Below are positions 16,949 to 25,784 of a stretch of 64,000 nt of DNA, in pieces. The position numbers were made by a program, and so were the translations under genes. How positions within the stretch are numbered: the first letter of the stretch is position 1; each line of letters opens with the position of its first letter. Source of the stretch: CBDAQA01 sp965247815 (GTDB lineage Bacteria; Planctomycetota; Phycisphaerae; Tepidisphaerales; Tepidisphaeraceae); contig CBDFHW010000014.1 in the NCBI GenBank assembly GCA_965247815.1, forward strand, positions 310,001-374,000. Reading direction: 5' to 3'. The notes beneath the pieces were generated by a model, which worked only from the letters and a program-made list of their open reading frames with translations, did no database searches and was not told the DNA's origin.

Positions 16949-17094
16949 GGGGAAATCCGAAATCCGAAACCAGAAATCCGAAAGAAAGCGCAGAGCGAAG
17001 CCACAAAAAGCGACATCATCAACGGCCCCGACTTGGGATTTTGGGCTTCGGGTTTCCTTCGGATTTCTGGTTTCGGATTTCGGGCTTCCCCCAA
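16949..17094. repeat. AAATCCG-family inverted pair
   Basis: The left arm at about 16949-16984 and the right arm at about 17056-17094 share a 26-base perfect inverted match. Within it, 20 bases read CCGAAATCCGAAACCAGAAA. The arms are themselves built of repeated GAAATCC units, and the spacer is about 70 bases. The pair lies between the divergent pgm and ridA genes. Translations of such DNA give Asn-Pro-Lys-Ser-Glu runs that should not be called genes. Confidence 0.8.
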
Positions 17095-17121
17095 CCCGTC
17101 GGCCGGTTAGACTCCGGGGCT

Positions 17122-17541
17122 ATGGCAGCAGACGAAATCAATATCACGACTGAAATGCGGGCCGGGCGGATGACCGCGAGCAGCGGGTCCAAGTGGGAAC
17201 CGCTCATGGGGTACAGCCGGGCGGTTCGCAGCGGGAACACGATCGCTGTCACCGGCAGCGTCGGCGTGAATGCCGACGGAAGCTACGCGCCGAAACTCGA
17301 AGACCAGGCCCGCCGGTCGCTGGCGATCGTCCGCAAGGCGATCGAAGCCCTCGGCGGCAAGATCGAACACGTTATCCGCACGCGGATGTTCGTCACCGAC
17401 GTGTCGAAGTGGGAAGAGGTCGCCAAGGCACACGGCGAAGTGTTCGGTGAAATCCGACCGGCGACGTCCATCGTCGAGGTCGCGAAGCTGATCGACAAAG
17501 ACGCCCAGATCGAAATCGAAGCCGACGCAATCATTCCCTAA
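17122..17541 (+). CDS. RidA family protein
   Basis: 139 residues from ATG 17122. RidA (YjgF/YER057c/UK114) proteins are trimers that deaminate reactive enamine/imine intermediates such as 2-aminoacrylate. The family pattern is present: a start close to WEPLMGYSRAVRSGNTIAVTG, then the middle helix ALGGKIEHVIRTRMFVTDV, and the C-terminal RPATSIVEVAKLIDKDAQIE with the conserved Arg-Pro-Ala-x-Ser/Thr and the final Glu. The first 16 residues precede the usual start, and an internal ATG at 17170 is an alternative. It stands alone between a repeat pair and a hypothetical membrane gene. Confidence 0.93.
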   Translation: MAADEINITTEMRAGRMTASSGSKWEPLMGYSRAVRSGNTIAVTGSVGVNADGSYAPKLEDQARRSLAIVRKAIEALGGKIEHVIRTRMFVTDVSKWEEVAKAHGEVFGEIRPATSIVEVAKLIDKDAQIEIEADAIIP

Positions 17542-17834
17542 CTGCCGGGCAGCACGGGCATTGAATCTTCCGAGCGGGGCGGGGGAACTGCGCGAATTTT
17601 TTAGTTTGTCACAACCGAATCCCAATCAGGTAGTAGTACCAGCGGGCCCGCACGGCAATGCGCCTTTTCAGAGGCGGCGTGGCGTCGGTCCGGTGCGTCG
17701 AATGACATCGGTCTGAAAGCCGTTGATGTGTCTCGACGAAACTTTCGGTCGGGTTCGGCGTTGTGTGGTGGGCTGAGTCATTCGCCACGTCGGTTGCGAT
17801 CGCCCGCTGATCAATCATCTTCAAGGAGGATGAT

Positions 17835-18740
17835 GTGCAGATTGAAGATCTAAAAACCTGGCACTGGGTCGTCGCCGGATTGCTGGTCGGTCTGCTGTTC
17901 AGCAGCGTCCGCATGTGGCAGGGTCCCGCGTTCGCCAACTACGCGATCAACACCATCGACGTCGGCGAGTTCGAACACCAGGCGTATGCCGGCACCAAGT
18001 TCGGCAGCAGTTACGGGGCCGAGGCGTACCTGATCAACCAGTACCACAAGGGCTTGCCGTTACTGAAAGACGTCGTCGTTCACCCTCCGCTCAAGGACGG
18101 CCCCGGAGACCGCTACTGGGTCACCGGGCGCGCGTACACGGTCGGGTCCCGCAGCGTCGACCCGACCAAGGTCGGGAGTCCCCAGCACGTCGTCGAAGAA
18201 TGGGTCGGCTTTAAATATTCGGCCGCAACGCCGTACCTGCCGGGCTATGCCCTGCGCGAGGAACAGATGTCGACCGGTAAGGCCGGCTTCAACTTCTGGA
18301 CCCAGCCCCGTAATCGCCAGCTCGCAGAGCTGAAAAAAACGCTGGGTGACAAAGAAAGCTTCCCGACCGTGCTCGACTATCTGAAGACCGTCAAAGCCGT
18401 TCCCGGCTCACAGCTTTCATATTCTTACGCCTGGTACGAATTGCCCGCGGCCGTGTGGTCGCTGCCCCCGCTCGCGGGGTTGCTGCTGATCGGCATCGCC
18501 TGGCCGCTCACACTGTCGGTCATGCAGAACACCGGCATGGCGCGACCGGCGCGTATAGTAAAACAACCCAAGCCGGCCAAGCAATCCAAGGCCCCGCGGC
18601 CCGCGCAACCCCCCATGCCCGCCAACGCCGGCGTCGTGTTCAAACCCGCCGAAGTGCCGGTGCCGGTCGCGACCGAGGCCGAGCGCAAAAAGTACGGCGG
18701 GGAGTTTTATCCCGTGGTGAAAGTCGCGCACAAAGATTGA
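17835..18740 (+). CDS. hypothetical two-span membrane protein
   Basis: 301 residues from a GTG at 17835 with AGGAGG five bases upstream, a clear start choice. One helix near the N-terminus (about 11-25, VVAGLLVGLLFSS) and one near residue 212-232 (LPPLAGLLLIGIAWPLTLSV) flank an extracytoplasmic domain of about 180 residues with many Tyr, Trp and Gly. The C-terminal 65 residues are cytoplasmic, basic and Pro-rich (KQPKPAKQSKAPRPAQPPMP) and end KKYGGEFYPVVKVAHKD. I do not recognise the family; it looks planctomycete-specific. No linked operon partner. Confidence 0.75.
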   Translation: MQIEDLKTWHWVVAGLLVGLLFSSVRMWQGPAFANYAINTIDVGEFEHQAYAGTKFGSSYGAEAYLINQYHKGLPLLKDVVVHPPLKDGPGDRYWVTGRAYTVGSRSVDPTKVGSPQHVVEEWVGFKYSAATPYLPGYALREEQMSTGKAGFNFWTQPRNRQLAELKKTLGDKESFPTVLDYLKTVKAVPGSQLSYSYAWYELPAAVWSLPPLAGLLLIGIAWPLTLSVMQNTGMARPARIVKQPKPAKQSKAPRPAQPPMPANAGVVFKPAEVPVPVATEAERKKYGGEFYPVVKVAHKD

Positions 18741-19099
18741 TTCCGCGGAAGCATTTACGCGGTTCTGTTCCGGCCCTTCCCCCCGGTACTCCGGGAAAAG
18801 GTTAGATGAGGGTGATTTGGAACTTCGAACGACGTTTTACCGTTAAATTTCCCGCACGTCGTCGTCGTAGCCGCGCGTCTTCAGCCCGCGGAGGGTTACA
18901 AATCGACGCGGTTCCTCGATCGTCCGCGTTCTGAAGCCGCGCGGCTGAAATCCGATGCCGCGTGAATCGACTGAGATCGTATGACGAGTACATCTGCCCT
19001 GACCCGCGCATCGGGACTTCTGCCCCCGCCTTGACACTGCCGGCGGTCACTCCGATACTCATTTCCTCGCCTTACGCCTCGAAATCTGCGGAGATTTTT
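18741..19099. other. intergenic region with an inverted pair
   Basis: 359 bases between two genes on the same strand. It holds the AGCCGCGCGGCTTCAG-family arms at 18868-18954. The frame running into the PpiC gene from 18962 has no lipoprotein-like or other character and is not called. The stretch just before 19100 carries the Shine-Dalgarno site GGAG. Confidence 0.45.
18868..18954. repeat. AGCCGCGCGGC-family inverted pair
   Basis: The left arm AGCCGCGCGTCTTCAGCCCG (from 18869) and the right arm CTGAAGCCGCGCGGCTGAAA (from about 18931) are inverted copies with a 45-base spacer. A further copy is at 21757-21782. Confidence 0.65.
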
Positions 19100-20230
19100 G
19101 TGCGACGTTTGCTTCAACTTTTTGCAGGCCCCGTCGCCTGTCTGGCTCTGTTCGTCGGCTGCAACAGCGCGGCTGATTCGACCGCGCGGCCTGCCGCGGC
19201 CGTCCCACCAATGGTCGTTAAAGGGTCAACCCCGTCTCCGACAACAGGCCCGACCGGCAACAACGAAATCGTCGCCCGCGTGGTCAGCAACACTGGCGGG
19301 GCGCTGAACATCCCCCGCAGTGAACTCGACGCCGCGCTCTACGACGCGTACGGACTTCAGTTCCTGTTCAACGTCGTGGAACTGGATCTCGCCAAGACGA
19401 CGCTCGCCCGCCAGGGCATGACGCTCGAACAGGCCGACATCGACCGCGAGCGGCGATTGACGCTGAAAAAACTCTGCGGCGACCAGCCCGAGTCCGACTG
19501 GGAACACCTGCTCGATCAGACACTGGAACGCCAGCATTTGACCCGGACCGAGTTCGAGATTCGCGCGATCAAGATCGGCGCCTGCCTCCGGAAGATCGTC
19601 GAGCCGTTAATCGCCAATTCCCTGCCCGAAGAAGCCGTCCACCGGGGGTTCGGCCAGATCTATGGCGAAAAGCGGCAGATCGCCGACATCCAGGTCGGCT
19701 CGCTGACCGACTCGTTCAAGGTCCGCCAACAGTTGCAGGCGGGCGTCCCGTTCGGAAAAGTCGCGCAGCAGATGAGCACCGATAATCTCACCGCGCCGCT
19801 CGGCGGGGAATGGCAGCCTTTCAGTTCGCAGTCGCCCGAGAACATCGTCCCCAAGGCGATCAAAGAGTCTGCTTTTGCGATGGAGAAAATCGGCGAGATT
19901 AATTCCGGCACCCTGCAGGCCGGGTCGAACTATCACATCATCCAGTTGCGGAACATTATTCAGCCGAAAGCCGCACGGTACGAAGACGTCAAAGGAGACG
20001 TTCGCAAGCTGCTCGAAGCGCAGCTCGTGGAACTCAAGGTCAAGGCCCTGCGTGAAGAACTGGACCAGTTGGCCCAGCAGCAGATCGAAGTGTTCGAGCC
20101 GAACCTGAAGGGCCAGTGGGACAAGATTCTGGACGCCCGCCGTCCCAAGTCGGTCGATCGCGGCAAGGTTCTCAGGGACATCGACAAGGAACACCAGGGT
20201 AAAGAATCTCAGCCTGGCCCGGCCAAATGA
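19100..20230 (+). CDS. PpiC-type peptidylprolyl isomerase lipoprotein
   Basis: 376 residues from a GTG at 19100, with GGAG six bases upstream; a longer frame from 18962 lacks a signal peptide. The N-terminus is a lipoprotein signal ending LFVGC (Cys21), so the mature protein is probably membrane-anchored outside the cytoplasm. Residues about 70-190 form a SurA-type helical N-domain (LRKIVEPLIANSLPEE). A parvulin domain follows with QIADIQVGS, LQAGVPFGKVAQQMSTDN and GGEWQPFS. Parvulins catalyse prolyl isomerisation and act as envelope chaperones. A second such protein is encoded at 60659-62107; both may serve outer-membrane protein folding. Confidence 0.88.
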   Translation: MRRLLQLFAGPVACLALFVGCNSAADSTARPAAAVPPMVVKGSTPSPTTGPTGNNEIVARVVSNTGGALNIPRSELDAALYDAYGLQFLFNVVELDLAKTTLARQGMTLEQADIDRERRLTLKKLCGDQPESDWEHLLDQTLERQHLTRTEFEIRAIKIGACLRKIVEPLIANSLPEEAVHRGFGQIYGEKRQIADIQVGSLTDSFKVRQQLQAGVPFGKVAQQMSTDNLTAPLGGEWQPFSSQSPENIVPKAIKESAFAMEKIGEINSGTLQAGSNYHIIQLRNIIQPKAARYEDVKGDVRKLLEAQLVELKVKALREELDQLAQQQIEVFEPNLKGQWDKILDARRPKSVDRGKVLRDIDKEHQGKESQPGPAK

Positions 20231-20232
20231 GA

Positions 20233-20336
20233 AATGATGAACGCAGAATGATGAATGCAGAACGAAGAAAGTTCATTCATCAATGAAGTCTGCTTCGCTC
20301 TTCGCTCTGCATTCATCATTCATCGTTCTGCATTCT
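20233..20336. repeat. ATGATGAATGCAGAA-family inverted pair
   Basis: The left arm (20233-20267) contains ATGATGAATGCAGAACGAA. The right arm (20301-20336), reverse-complemented, contains ATGATGAATGCAGAGCGAA. The 19-base cores differ at one base, with a spacer of about 33 bases. The pair lies between the PpiC gene and the aminotransferase gene. Confidence 0.75.
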
Positions 20337-20366
20337 CCTTGCCCCTGTGCTAGAATAACGACACCC

Positions 20367-21614
20367 ATGAGCCACTCAACCCCGTTACCGCCGTTCAAAA
20401 TCGACGTGTCGAGCCGGATCGCCCGGCTCCCGCCATATCTGTTCGGTCGGATCAACAAGACCAAGTACGACAAGCGGGTCAACAACATCGACATCATCGA
20501 TTTGGGAATGGGAAACCCCACCGATCCCACGCCCCCGTCGGTCGTCGAGAAACTCGCCGAGGCGGCGACCGATCCCCGCAACCACCGGTACAGCGTCAGC
20601 AACGGCATCGCCGGGTTGCGCAAGGAAGTCTCCAAAAAATACCAGTCAAAGTTCGGCGTCGACCTGAACCCCGAGACCGAGATCATCGCCACGATCGGGT
20701 CCAAGGAAGGGTTCAGCCACCTGTGCCTGGCCCTGCTCGGGCCGGGCGACACGATCGTCGTCGGAGACCCCGCGTTCCCCATTCACATCTACGCCCCGGC
20801 GATGGCCGGCGCGAACGTGATCCGCGTGCCGCTGGGTAACGACCAGGCGTTTCTCGACCGCATCGAAAAAACCATCGACGGGCTTTACCCGCCGCCGAAG
20901 CTGCTGATCCTGAATTACCCCCACAACCCGACGGCGATGACGATCGAGCCGGACTTCTGGGACAAGGCCATCAAGATGTGCCGTCGCCGAAACATCATGA
21001 TCATCTCGGATTTCGCCTACGGCGAAGTGAACTTCGACGGATACAAGGCCCCGAGTTTCCTCGCGGCTGACGGCGCCAAAGAGGTCGGTGTCGAGTTCAC
21101 CACCATGAGCAAGAGCTACAACATGGCCGGCTGGCGGTGCGGGTTCTGCGCCGGTAACGCCGAAATGATCAAAGCGCTGGCCACGATCAAAGGTTACTAC
21201 GACTACGGCATGTTCGCGCCGATCCAGATCGCCAGCGTGATCGCGATGCGTGAATACGCCGACTTCCCGGCCGAGCAGAGCAAGATCTACCAGCACCGCC
21301 GCGACGTCGTCTGCCGGGGTCTGGACAAGCTCGGCTGGACGTACGAAAAGCCCCGCGCCAGCATGTTCGTCTGGGCCAACATCAAGCCCGAACACCTCAA
21401 AGGCCAGGACAGCATCGACTTCTGCCTGCGGATGATGGACGAAGCCGAGGTCGCACTGAGCCCCGGCCGCGCGTTCGGTGAGAACGGCGACGGCGCCGTC
21501 CGCATCGCGCTGGTCGAAAACGACCAGCGGCTACGCCAGGCGATGGCCAATCTCGAGCGTTGCCTGAACCCACGGGTCAAAAAAACCAAGCGCGAAAAGG
21601 TGTCATCGACCTAA
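20367..21614 (+). CDS. class I/II PLP-dependent aminotransferase (alanine-type, AlaC-like)
   Basis: 415 residues from ATG 20367; the frame extends upstream through the repeat pair but is not coding there. It is a fold-type I PLP enzyme: IDLGMGNPTDPTP (substrate-entry loop), Asn184 in NYPHNPTA, the SDFAYGEVNFDGY cofactor-ring region, and the PLP lysine Lys249 in TMSKSYNMAGWRCGF. The C-terminal Arg lies in GDGAVRIALVEN. The GM-NPTDP start and overall pattern match the AlaC/LL-diaminopimelate-aminotransferase branch, so transamination of alanine/pyruvate is likely; LL-DAP aminotransferase is an alternative. Confidence 0.9.
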   Translation: MSHSTPLPPFKIDVSSRIARLPPYLFGRINKTKYDKRVNNIDIIDLGMGNPTDPTPPSVVEKLAEAATDPRNHRYSVSNGIAGLRKEVSKKYQSKFGVDLNPETEIIATIGSKEGFSHLCLALLGPGDTIVVGDPAFPIHIYAPAMAGANVIRVPLGNDQAFLDRIEKTIDGLYPPPKLLILNYPHNPTAMTIEPDFWDKAIKMCRRRNIMIISDFAYGEVNFDGYKAPSFLAADGAKEVGVEFTTMSKSYNMAGWRCGFCAGNAEMIKALATIKGYYDYGMFAPIQIASVIAMREYADFPAEQSKIYQHRRDVVCRGLDKLGWTYEKPRASMFVWANIKPEHLKGQDSIDFCLRMMDEAEVALSPGRAFGENGDGAVRIALVENDQRLRQAMANLERCLNPRVKKTKREKVSST

Positions 21615-21756
21615 AGTGGATTGGGAGAAGGAGCGCACGCGACCTAAGCGGACATCTTTTGGATGAATCTGCAATTGGATGCTCTATTGGGCTGGGTGCG
21701 AGGACGGTTTGCACTGATTTCATCCGAAGCCGGCACACTGTTGTCATCCGTATCCC

Positions 21757-21782
21757 AGCCGCGCGGCTTCAGCCCGCGGAGG
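21757..21782. repeat. AGCCGCGCGGC-family repeat, single copy
   Basis: AGCCGCGCGGCTTCAGCCCG followed by CGGAGG; the same unit appears as an inverted pair at 18868-18954. A fragment, TGCCGCGCGTAA, lies further on at about 21831. Confidence 0.6.
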
Positions 21783-21859
21783 CCTCAGCGTAGGAGGGTT
21801 TGGTCGACCGACCGCGGTCAAAGTTTCTGATGCCGCGCGTAACCCAACCGTAATTTGTA

Positions 21860-22867
21860 TCACCCCGTGCGGGCAAAGGTCCGGGCGAGCGACACCGTTG
21901 TCAGCGCGACCATCAGGCCGATATAAATGACTGTCGGCTTCCAGTTCCCCTTGCTTACGGGATCTATTACCACCCGGTACCCGCCCACCAGTGCCAGCAA
22001 AATCAGCAGCCCGTCCCCGGTCAGGTACCACGCGCCGGCGGCGGTCAGGGCGGCGAGCACTTTCTGTAAACGCGACATCGCGTGGAACCCGCGCCCGCCG
22101 TCCAGGGTCCAGATCGGCATCAGGTTAAACAGGTTGACCCACGCGCCCACGCCCGCGATAGCGGCGAAGATCGGGCGGTGCGTGAGTTGCCAGATCACCA
22201 GCGCTACGATCGCCGCGCCCAGTCCGTAGATCGGACCGGCCAGCCCGATCTCGGCGTCCTCGTCGGGGTTGACCACCTGCTGCTGTAACCGGATGAGCGC
22301 GCCCAGCCCGGGGATAAACATCGGCGACGTTGCCTTGAAACCCAGCCGACGCAGCGCGATCACGTGCCCCATCTCGTGGACATAAATCGACAGCACCAGT
22401 CCCGCCGCGAACGGCCAGCCCCACACGGTCCAGTAGACGCCGAACGACAGCAGCATGCTGAACAGCGTGGTCGCCTTGGTGAGACCGAGAACGACGGTTT
22501 TTAATTTCCAGCCCAGCAGCGCGAGCGCGCCCAGCCCGCCGGTGATTCTCGAACCGATCGTTTTAGGTTTTGCCGTCGGATCCGTCGCAGGCACGGTCGA
22601 CGAAGCCAGCGGACCCAGTTCGGTGATCTTGCCGGAAACGATCTGGTGCTGCTTCGAACCGGCGGGCAGAAGTTCGAGTGCTTCCCGCCAGCATTGGAGC
22701 GCCAGAAGGATGTCCCCCCGGTCGGTCGCCTTGCGGGCCGTATCCGCAAGCTGTGCAAGCTTCTCGGTGTGGACGAGCTTCCCGCAGACCGGGCAAGCCG
22801 TCATCGTCGGGGCCAGTTGAGTCCCGCACTGGGCACAGTTCGGGGCGATCGCTATTGGAAGGTTCAC
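21860..22867 (-). CDS. site-2-protease-family (M50) membrane metalloprotease with N-terminal zinc ribbon
   Basis: 335 residues from a GTG at 22867 that overlaps the upstream stop (GTGA). The first 30 residues form a zinc ribbon (CAQCGTQ and CPVCGK), then a TPR-like helix pair around residues 40-75. The membrane domain carries the zinc motif YVHEMGHVIA and, about 90 residues later, NLMPIWTLDGGR, where the Asp is the third zinc ligand. It has about six hydrophobic helices. M50 proteases cut substrates within the membrane, often releasing anti-sigma factors. It is coupled to the next membrane protein upstream, suggesting they act together; the substrate is unknown. Confidence 0.88.
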   Translation of the reverse strand: MNLPIAIAPNCAQCGTQLAPTMTACPVCGKLVHTEKLAQLADTARKATDRGDILLALQCWREALELLPAGSKQHQIVSGKITELGPLASSTVPATDPTAKPKTIGSRITGGLGALALLGWKLKTVVLGLTKATTLFSMLLSFGVYWTVWGWPFAAGLVLSIYVHEMGHVIALRRLGFKATSPMFIPGLGALIRLQQQVVNPDEDAEIGLAGPIYGLGAAIVALVIWQLTHRPIFAAIAGVGAWVNLFNLMPIWTLDGGRGFHAMSRLQKVLAALTAAGAWYLTGDGLLILLALVGGYRVVIDPVSKGNWKPTVIYIGLMVALTTVSLARTFARTG

Positions 22868-23742
22868 AGCACCACTCCGGGCGAGCCCGGCGGCTGCGGC
22901 GTGCCGATCTGGTAAGGCCCGGTGATCGCCAACCGCCTGGGCGTGTTAAATTTCCACGCCTCCCACAAGGCAAATCCGATGATCAGTAACCCGATCGGAC
23001 TGCCCAGAAACGGTGCCGTCAGTGAAACCCCGAACGTAATGACGAACAGCAACGCCAACGCGAAGGCCTTCTGGACCGGTCCGCCGTGCGGCTTTGCCGG
23101 AGCAGAGTCCACCGCATCCGGATTTGCCGGGCTAGGTTGTATAGCCTGCCCGGCCTGTTGCGTTGTCGGCACGACCGAACCCGGGGCGGTGCCGGCCGAG
23201 TCGGCCGCCGCCACCGGCGCGGTCGTCGTCTGGTGTGATTCGTTTCGCACGGCCGTGACAAGCTCTTCCAGCACATCGGGCATGTAGTTGGCCGAGATGC
23301 ACGCGTAAGTCAGCACCACCGCCAGCACCTGGTACCCCCGGCCGCCGAGACCGCCCGAACCCTGCCGCACGGCTTTGCCGACCATGTACCCGACCAGGAT
23401 TGCCACGAGCCCGATCTGAATATGTGCGAATCGCCGCAGGGCGAACCAGATCGCCGCGCCGACAAGACCCGCCCCGAGTCCAAAGACGGTCGCCTTCAGC
23501 ACCCGCGCCAACTTGCTGCCGGTCGGCGGCGCGTTCACCTGGGCGTAACACTGCGGACAGATCAGTTTGTCGCGTGCGGCATAATAGGTGGACGTAATCG
23601 GCCGGCCGCAACCCGCGCACCCCTGCCCGGGCGTAGACACCGCGGCAGCCCTGGTTGCGGGCGTCGGCGTCGTGACTGCCGGTTCGACTGTTCCGAACTG
23701 TAAATCGTCCGCGGGGTCTTCATGCTCTGGTACAGCTGGCAT
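22864..23742 (-). CDS. zinc-ribbon membrane protein coupled to M50 protease
   Basis: 292 residues. An acidic, Pro/Thr-rich start of about 40 residues leads to a zinc-binding module with CAGCGRPI and CPQCYAQ, a LIM-like or rubredoxin-like cysteine spacing. Five or so hydrophobic helices follow, with glycine-rich joins (VFGLGAGLVGAAIWFAL, IGLVAILVGYMVGKAV, a third at about 140-160). A Pro/Ala/Thr linker of about 60 residues precedes two more helices near the end. Its stop overlaps the GTG of the M50 gene. I know of no function; a substrate or regulator for the protease is a reasonable guess only. Confidence 0.8.
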   Translation of the reverse strand: MPAVPEHEDPADDLQFGTVEPAVTTPTPATRAAAVSTPGQGCAGCGRPITSTYYAARDKLICPQCYAQVNAPPTGSKLARVLKATVFGLGAGLVGAAIWFALRRFAHIQIGLVAILVGYMVGKAVRQGSGGLGGRGYQVLAVVLTYACISANYMPDVLEELVTAVRNESHQTTTAPVAAADSAGTAPGSVVPTTQQAGQAIQPSPANPDAVDSAPAKPHGGPVQKAFALALLFVITFGVSLTAPFLGSPIGLLIIGFALWEAWKFNTPRRLAITGPYQIGTPQPPGSPGVVL

Positions 23743-23888
23743 TTTCTAATTCCGGTGAGCGGCGCGGTCGGTAGGCAGAATTTCTCCCCTGCATCCTTTT
23801 ACGCGAGACCTAAAGCATATTTCAGGCGGGACGAATTTCAAACCTTCGGCCCCGCGGCAACGTTTCTTTCTCGCAGATAATTTCGAGA

Positions 23889-24437
23889 TTATTCAGGGCC
23901 GCCCGCCGGCGCATAGGGCGCCGTCTTGCTCCCGCTGATGATGTGATAAATCGCCAGCCCCAGCCCGACCCTGTCGTCCAGAAGCCCGGTGACCTTTCCG
24001 GCGGCCACGAGCTTCAGCGCGGTCGTCGCGGCGACAAACCGCCGGTGCTCCCGCGCCACTCCGTTCTCGCGACACAGTTCGTAAAGCGGTTGCTCGAACC
24101 GGGTCACCTCGGGGCGATACGCCCGGGCCTCGACCGGAATGGCATCGACGCTCATCTCGCGCGGGTTGATGCCGTTGCTCGACGCCCAACCGAAGACGAA
24201 CCGGCCCATAGCGCTGGAGTCGACGTCCGCGATCGCGCCGAGCACTACGTTCCCCGAGACGATGCCGCTCAGGTCGACCGCCGAATCCCGCAGCATGATC
24301 AGGCCCGCCATCTCCGCCAACAATCGAATGTCCAGACTGAGGTCCGTGCGGGTCAATTTCGCCAGGTATTCGCCCGCCGCCTTGTCGATCGCCGCGAAGT
24401 TGGCCTGAACCGCCAATACTTCCATTGAGGTTTCCAT
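23889..24437 (-). CDS. hypothetical protein (182 aa)
   Basis: About 182 residues from ATG 24437, with a second ATG five codons in. No membrane segment or signal is visible. The chain has a helical first half (AAIDKAAGEYLAKL) and a conserved-looking middle (DVDSSAMGRFVFGWASSNG). It ends in a proline-rich tail. Arg and Glu are balanced, suggesting a soluble folded protein. It lies divergently next to proB with 101 bases between the two starts, so shared regulation is possible. I do not recognise the family. Confidence 0.7.
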   Translation of the reverse strand: METSMEVLAVQANFAAIDKAAGEYLAKLTRTDLSLDIRLLAEMAGLIMLRDSAVDLSGIVSGNVVLGAIADVDSSAMGRFVFGWASSNGINPREMSVDAIPVEARAYRPEVTRFEQPLYELCRENGVAREHRRFVAATTALKLVAAGKVTGLLDDRVGLGLAIYHIISGSKTAPYAPAGGPE

Positions 24438-24538
24438 CGCTCGCCCGCGGGATCGTTGTATCGCCGGGCGGGACAACCCGCCCGGCGGCTCGCCGTTCGA
24501 TTGATCGACGGTTTCAATCCAGTATCGTCACCCGCGTC

Positions 24539-25639
24539 ATGAACGCTCGAAGTCTATCCGCCGTCCGGTCCGTCGTCGTCAAGCTCGGCACACAGTCGTT
24601 GAACGACCCGGCGGGGCGGCTCGACGACGCGTTTCTTTCGACCATCGCGGCGCAAATCGTCGCGCTGCGATCCCGAGGCATCGTGGTGACGCTCGTCAGT
24701 TCCGGCGCGGTCGGCGCGGGCGTGGCCGAGCTCAATCTCGCGAAGCGGCCGACCGACCTGGCGAAACTGCAGGCCGTCGCCGCAATCGGGCAGCGGCGAT
24801 TGATGGACGCCTGGGCGGCGGCGTTCGAACCGCACGCGCTGCACGTCGCGCAGCTGCTTTTGACCCGCGAAGACGTCGACAACCGCACCCGATTTCTCAA
24901 CCTGCGTAACACGATCCACGCCGTCCACGAGCTTGGCGGGGTGCCGATCATCAACGAGAACGACACGATCAGCACCGACGAAATTGTGAAGATCACGTTC
25001 GGGGACAATGACATTCTCGCCGCGTCGGTCACGCACGCGCTGCGGGCGGACCTGCTGGTGCTGCTGTCGGTGGTGGACGGGATTCTCGACCCGACCGGCA
25101 CCCCCGTTCGGCTAGTCGAAAGCATCGACACCGCCCGTGACTGGGTCCGCACGGAAAAATCCGCGCTGGGCAAAGGCGGGATGGATTCCAAGCTGACCGC
25201 GGCGAAAACGGTCACCGACGCCGGGTCGGCGATGGTCGTCGCCAACGGCCGAATGCCCGACGTGCTGACGAGAATTCTAAACGGTGAAGCGGTCGGAACG
25301 CTGTTCGTCCCGGCACCCAAAAAGCGGTCGTCACGTGGCCGTTGGATCGGGTCAGTCCGACCGATGGGCACGATCACGATCGACGCCGGCGCCGCCTCCG
25401 CGCTGGTCGACAAAAATAAAAGCCTTCTCCCGGCCGGGATCGTCGGCGTGACCGGCGAGTTTTCCCCCGGCGACGTCGTGAGGATCACCGCCGACGGCCG
25501 CGACATCGCCAGCGGTCTGACCAACTATTCCAACGCAGACGTGACCCGCATCCGCGGCATGAAAACCGCCGAAGTGCGCGCGCTCCTCGGCGAGTCGGCG
25601 TACGACGAAGTGGTGCACCGGGACAATTTAGTGATCTAA
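24539..25639 (+). CDS. proB: glutamate 5-kinase
   Basis: 366 residues, the E. coli ProB length. It phosphorylates glutamate with ATP in the first step of proline synthesis. VVVKLGTQSL (usual GS), VSSGAVGAG, PIINENDTIS and FGDNDILAA are the kinase motifs, followed by LGKGGMDSKLTAAK in the nucleotide region. The C-terminal PUA domain starts around residue 275 (MGTITIDAGAASAL) and ends EVVHRDNLVI. No proA follows; the next gene is convergent. Start ATG at 24539. Confidence 0.95.
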   Translation: MNARSLSAVRSVVVKLGTQSLNDPAGRLDDAFLSTIAAQIVALRSRGIVVTLVSSGAVGAGVAELNLAKRPTDLAKLQAVAAIGQRRLMDAWAAAFEPHALHVAQLLLTREDVDNRTRFLNLRNTIHAVHELGGVPIINENDTISTDEIVKITFGDNDILAASVTHALRADLLVLLSVVDGILDPTGTPVRLVESIDTARDWVRTEKSALGKGGMDSKLTAAKTVTDAGSAMVVANGRMPDVLTRILNGEAVGTLFVPAPKKRSSRGRWIGSVRPMGTITIDAGAASALVDKNKSLLPAGIVGVTGEFSPGDVVRITADGRDIASGLTNYSNADVTRIRGMKTAEVRALLGESAYDEVVHRDNLVI

Positions 25640-25686
25640 AGAATCGTGCAATCAATCCGTAGATAAACACGGAAGGTGCCCACCCC

Positions 25687-25767
25687 CTGTTTAGCGGCTG
25701 TCCCGCAGTCGCAGGGACGCATCTTGTGCCGGCGAAAGGCGTCCCTGCGGGACAGCCGCTAAACGGG
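25687..25767. repeat. GTTTAGCGG-family inverted pair, copy 2
   Basis: The left arm from 25687 reads TGTTTAGCGGCTGTCCCGCA and carries an extra six bases (TCGCAG) before GGACGC. The right arm at 25739-25767, reverse-complemented, reads CCGTTTAGCGGCTGTCCCGC then AGGGACGC without the insertion. It sits between convergent proB and a phosphatase gene, where it could act as a terminator. Confidence 0.8.
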
Positions 25768-25784
25768 TCTGTCTCACAACGCAC

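Noticed and set aside
16858..17121. N-terminal extension of RidA through the AAATCCG repeat
   Set aside because: The repeat is an inverted pair with Asn-Pro-Lys-Ser-Glu translation and no domain. RidA begins normally at 17122.
20283..20366. N-terminal extension of the aminotransferase
   Set aside because: It falls within the ATGATGAATGCAGAA inverted pair and lacks protein-like composition.
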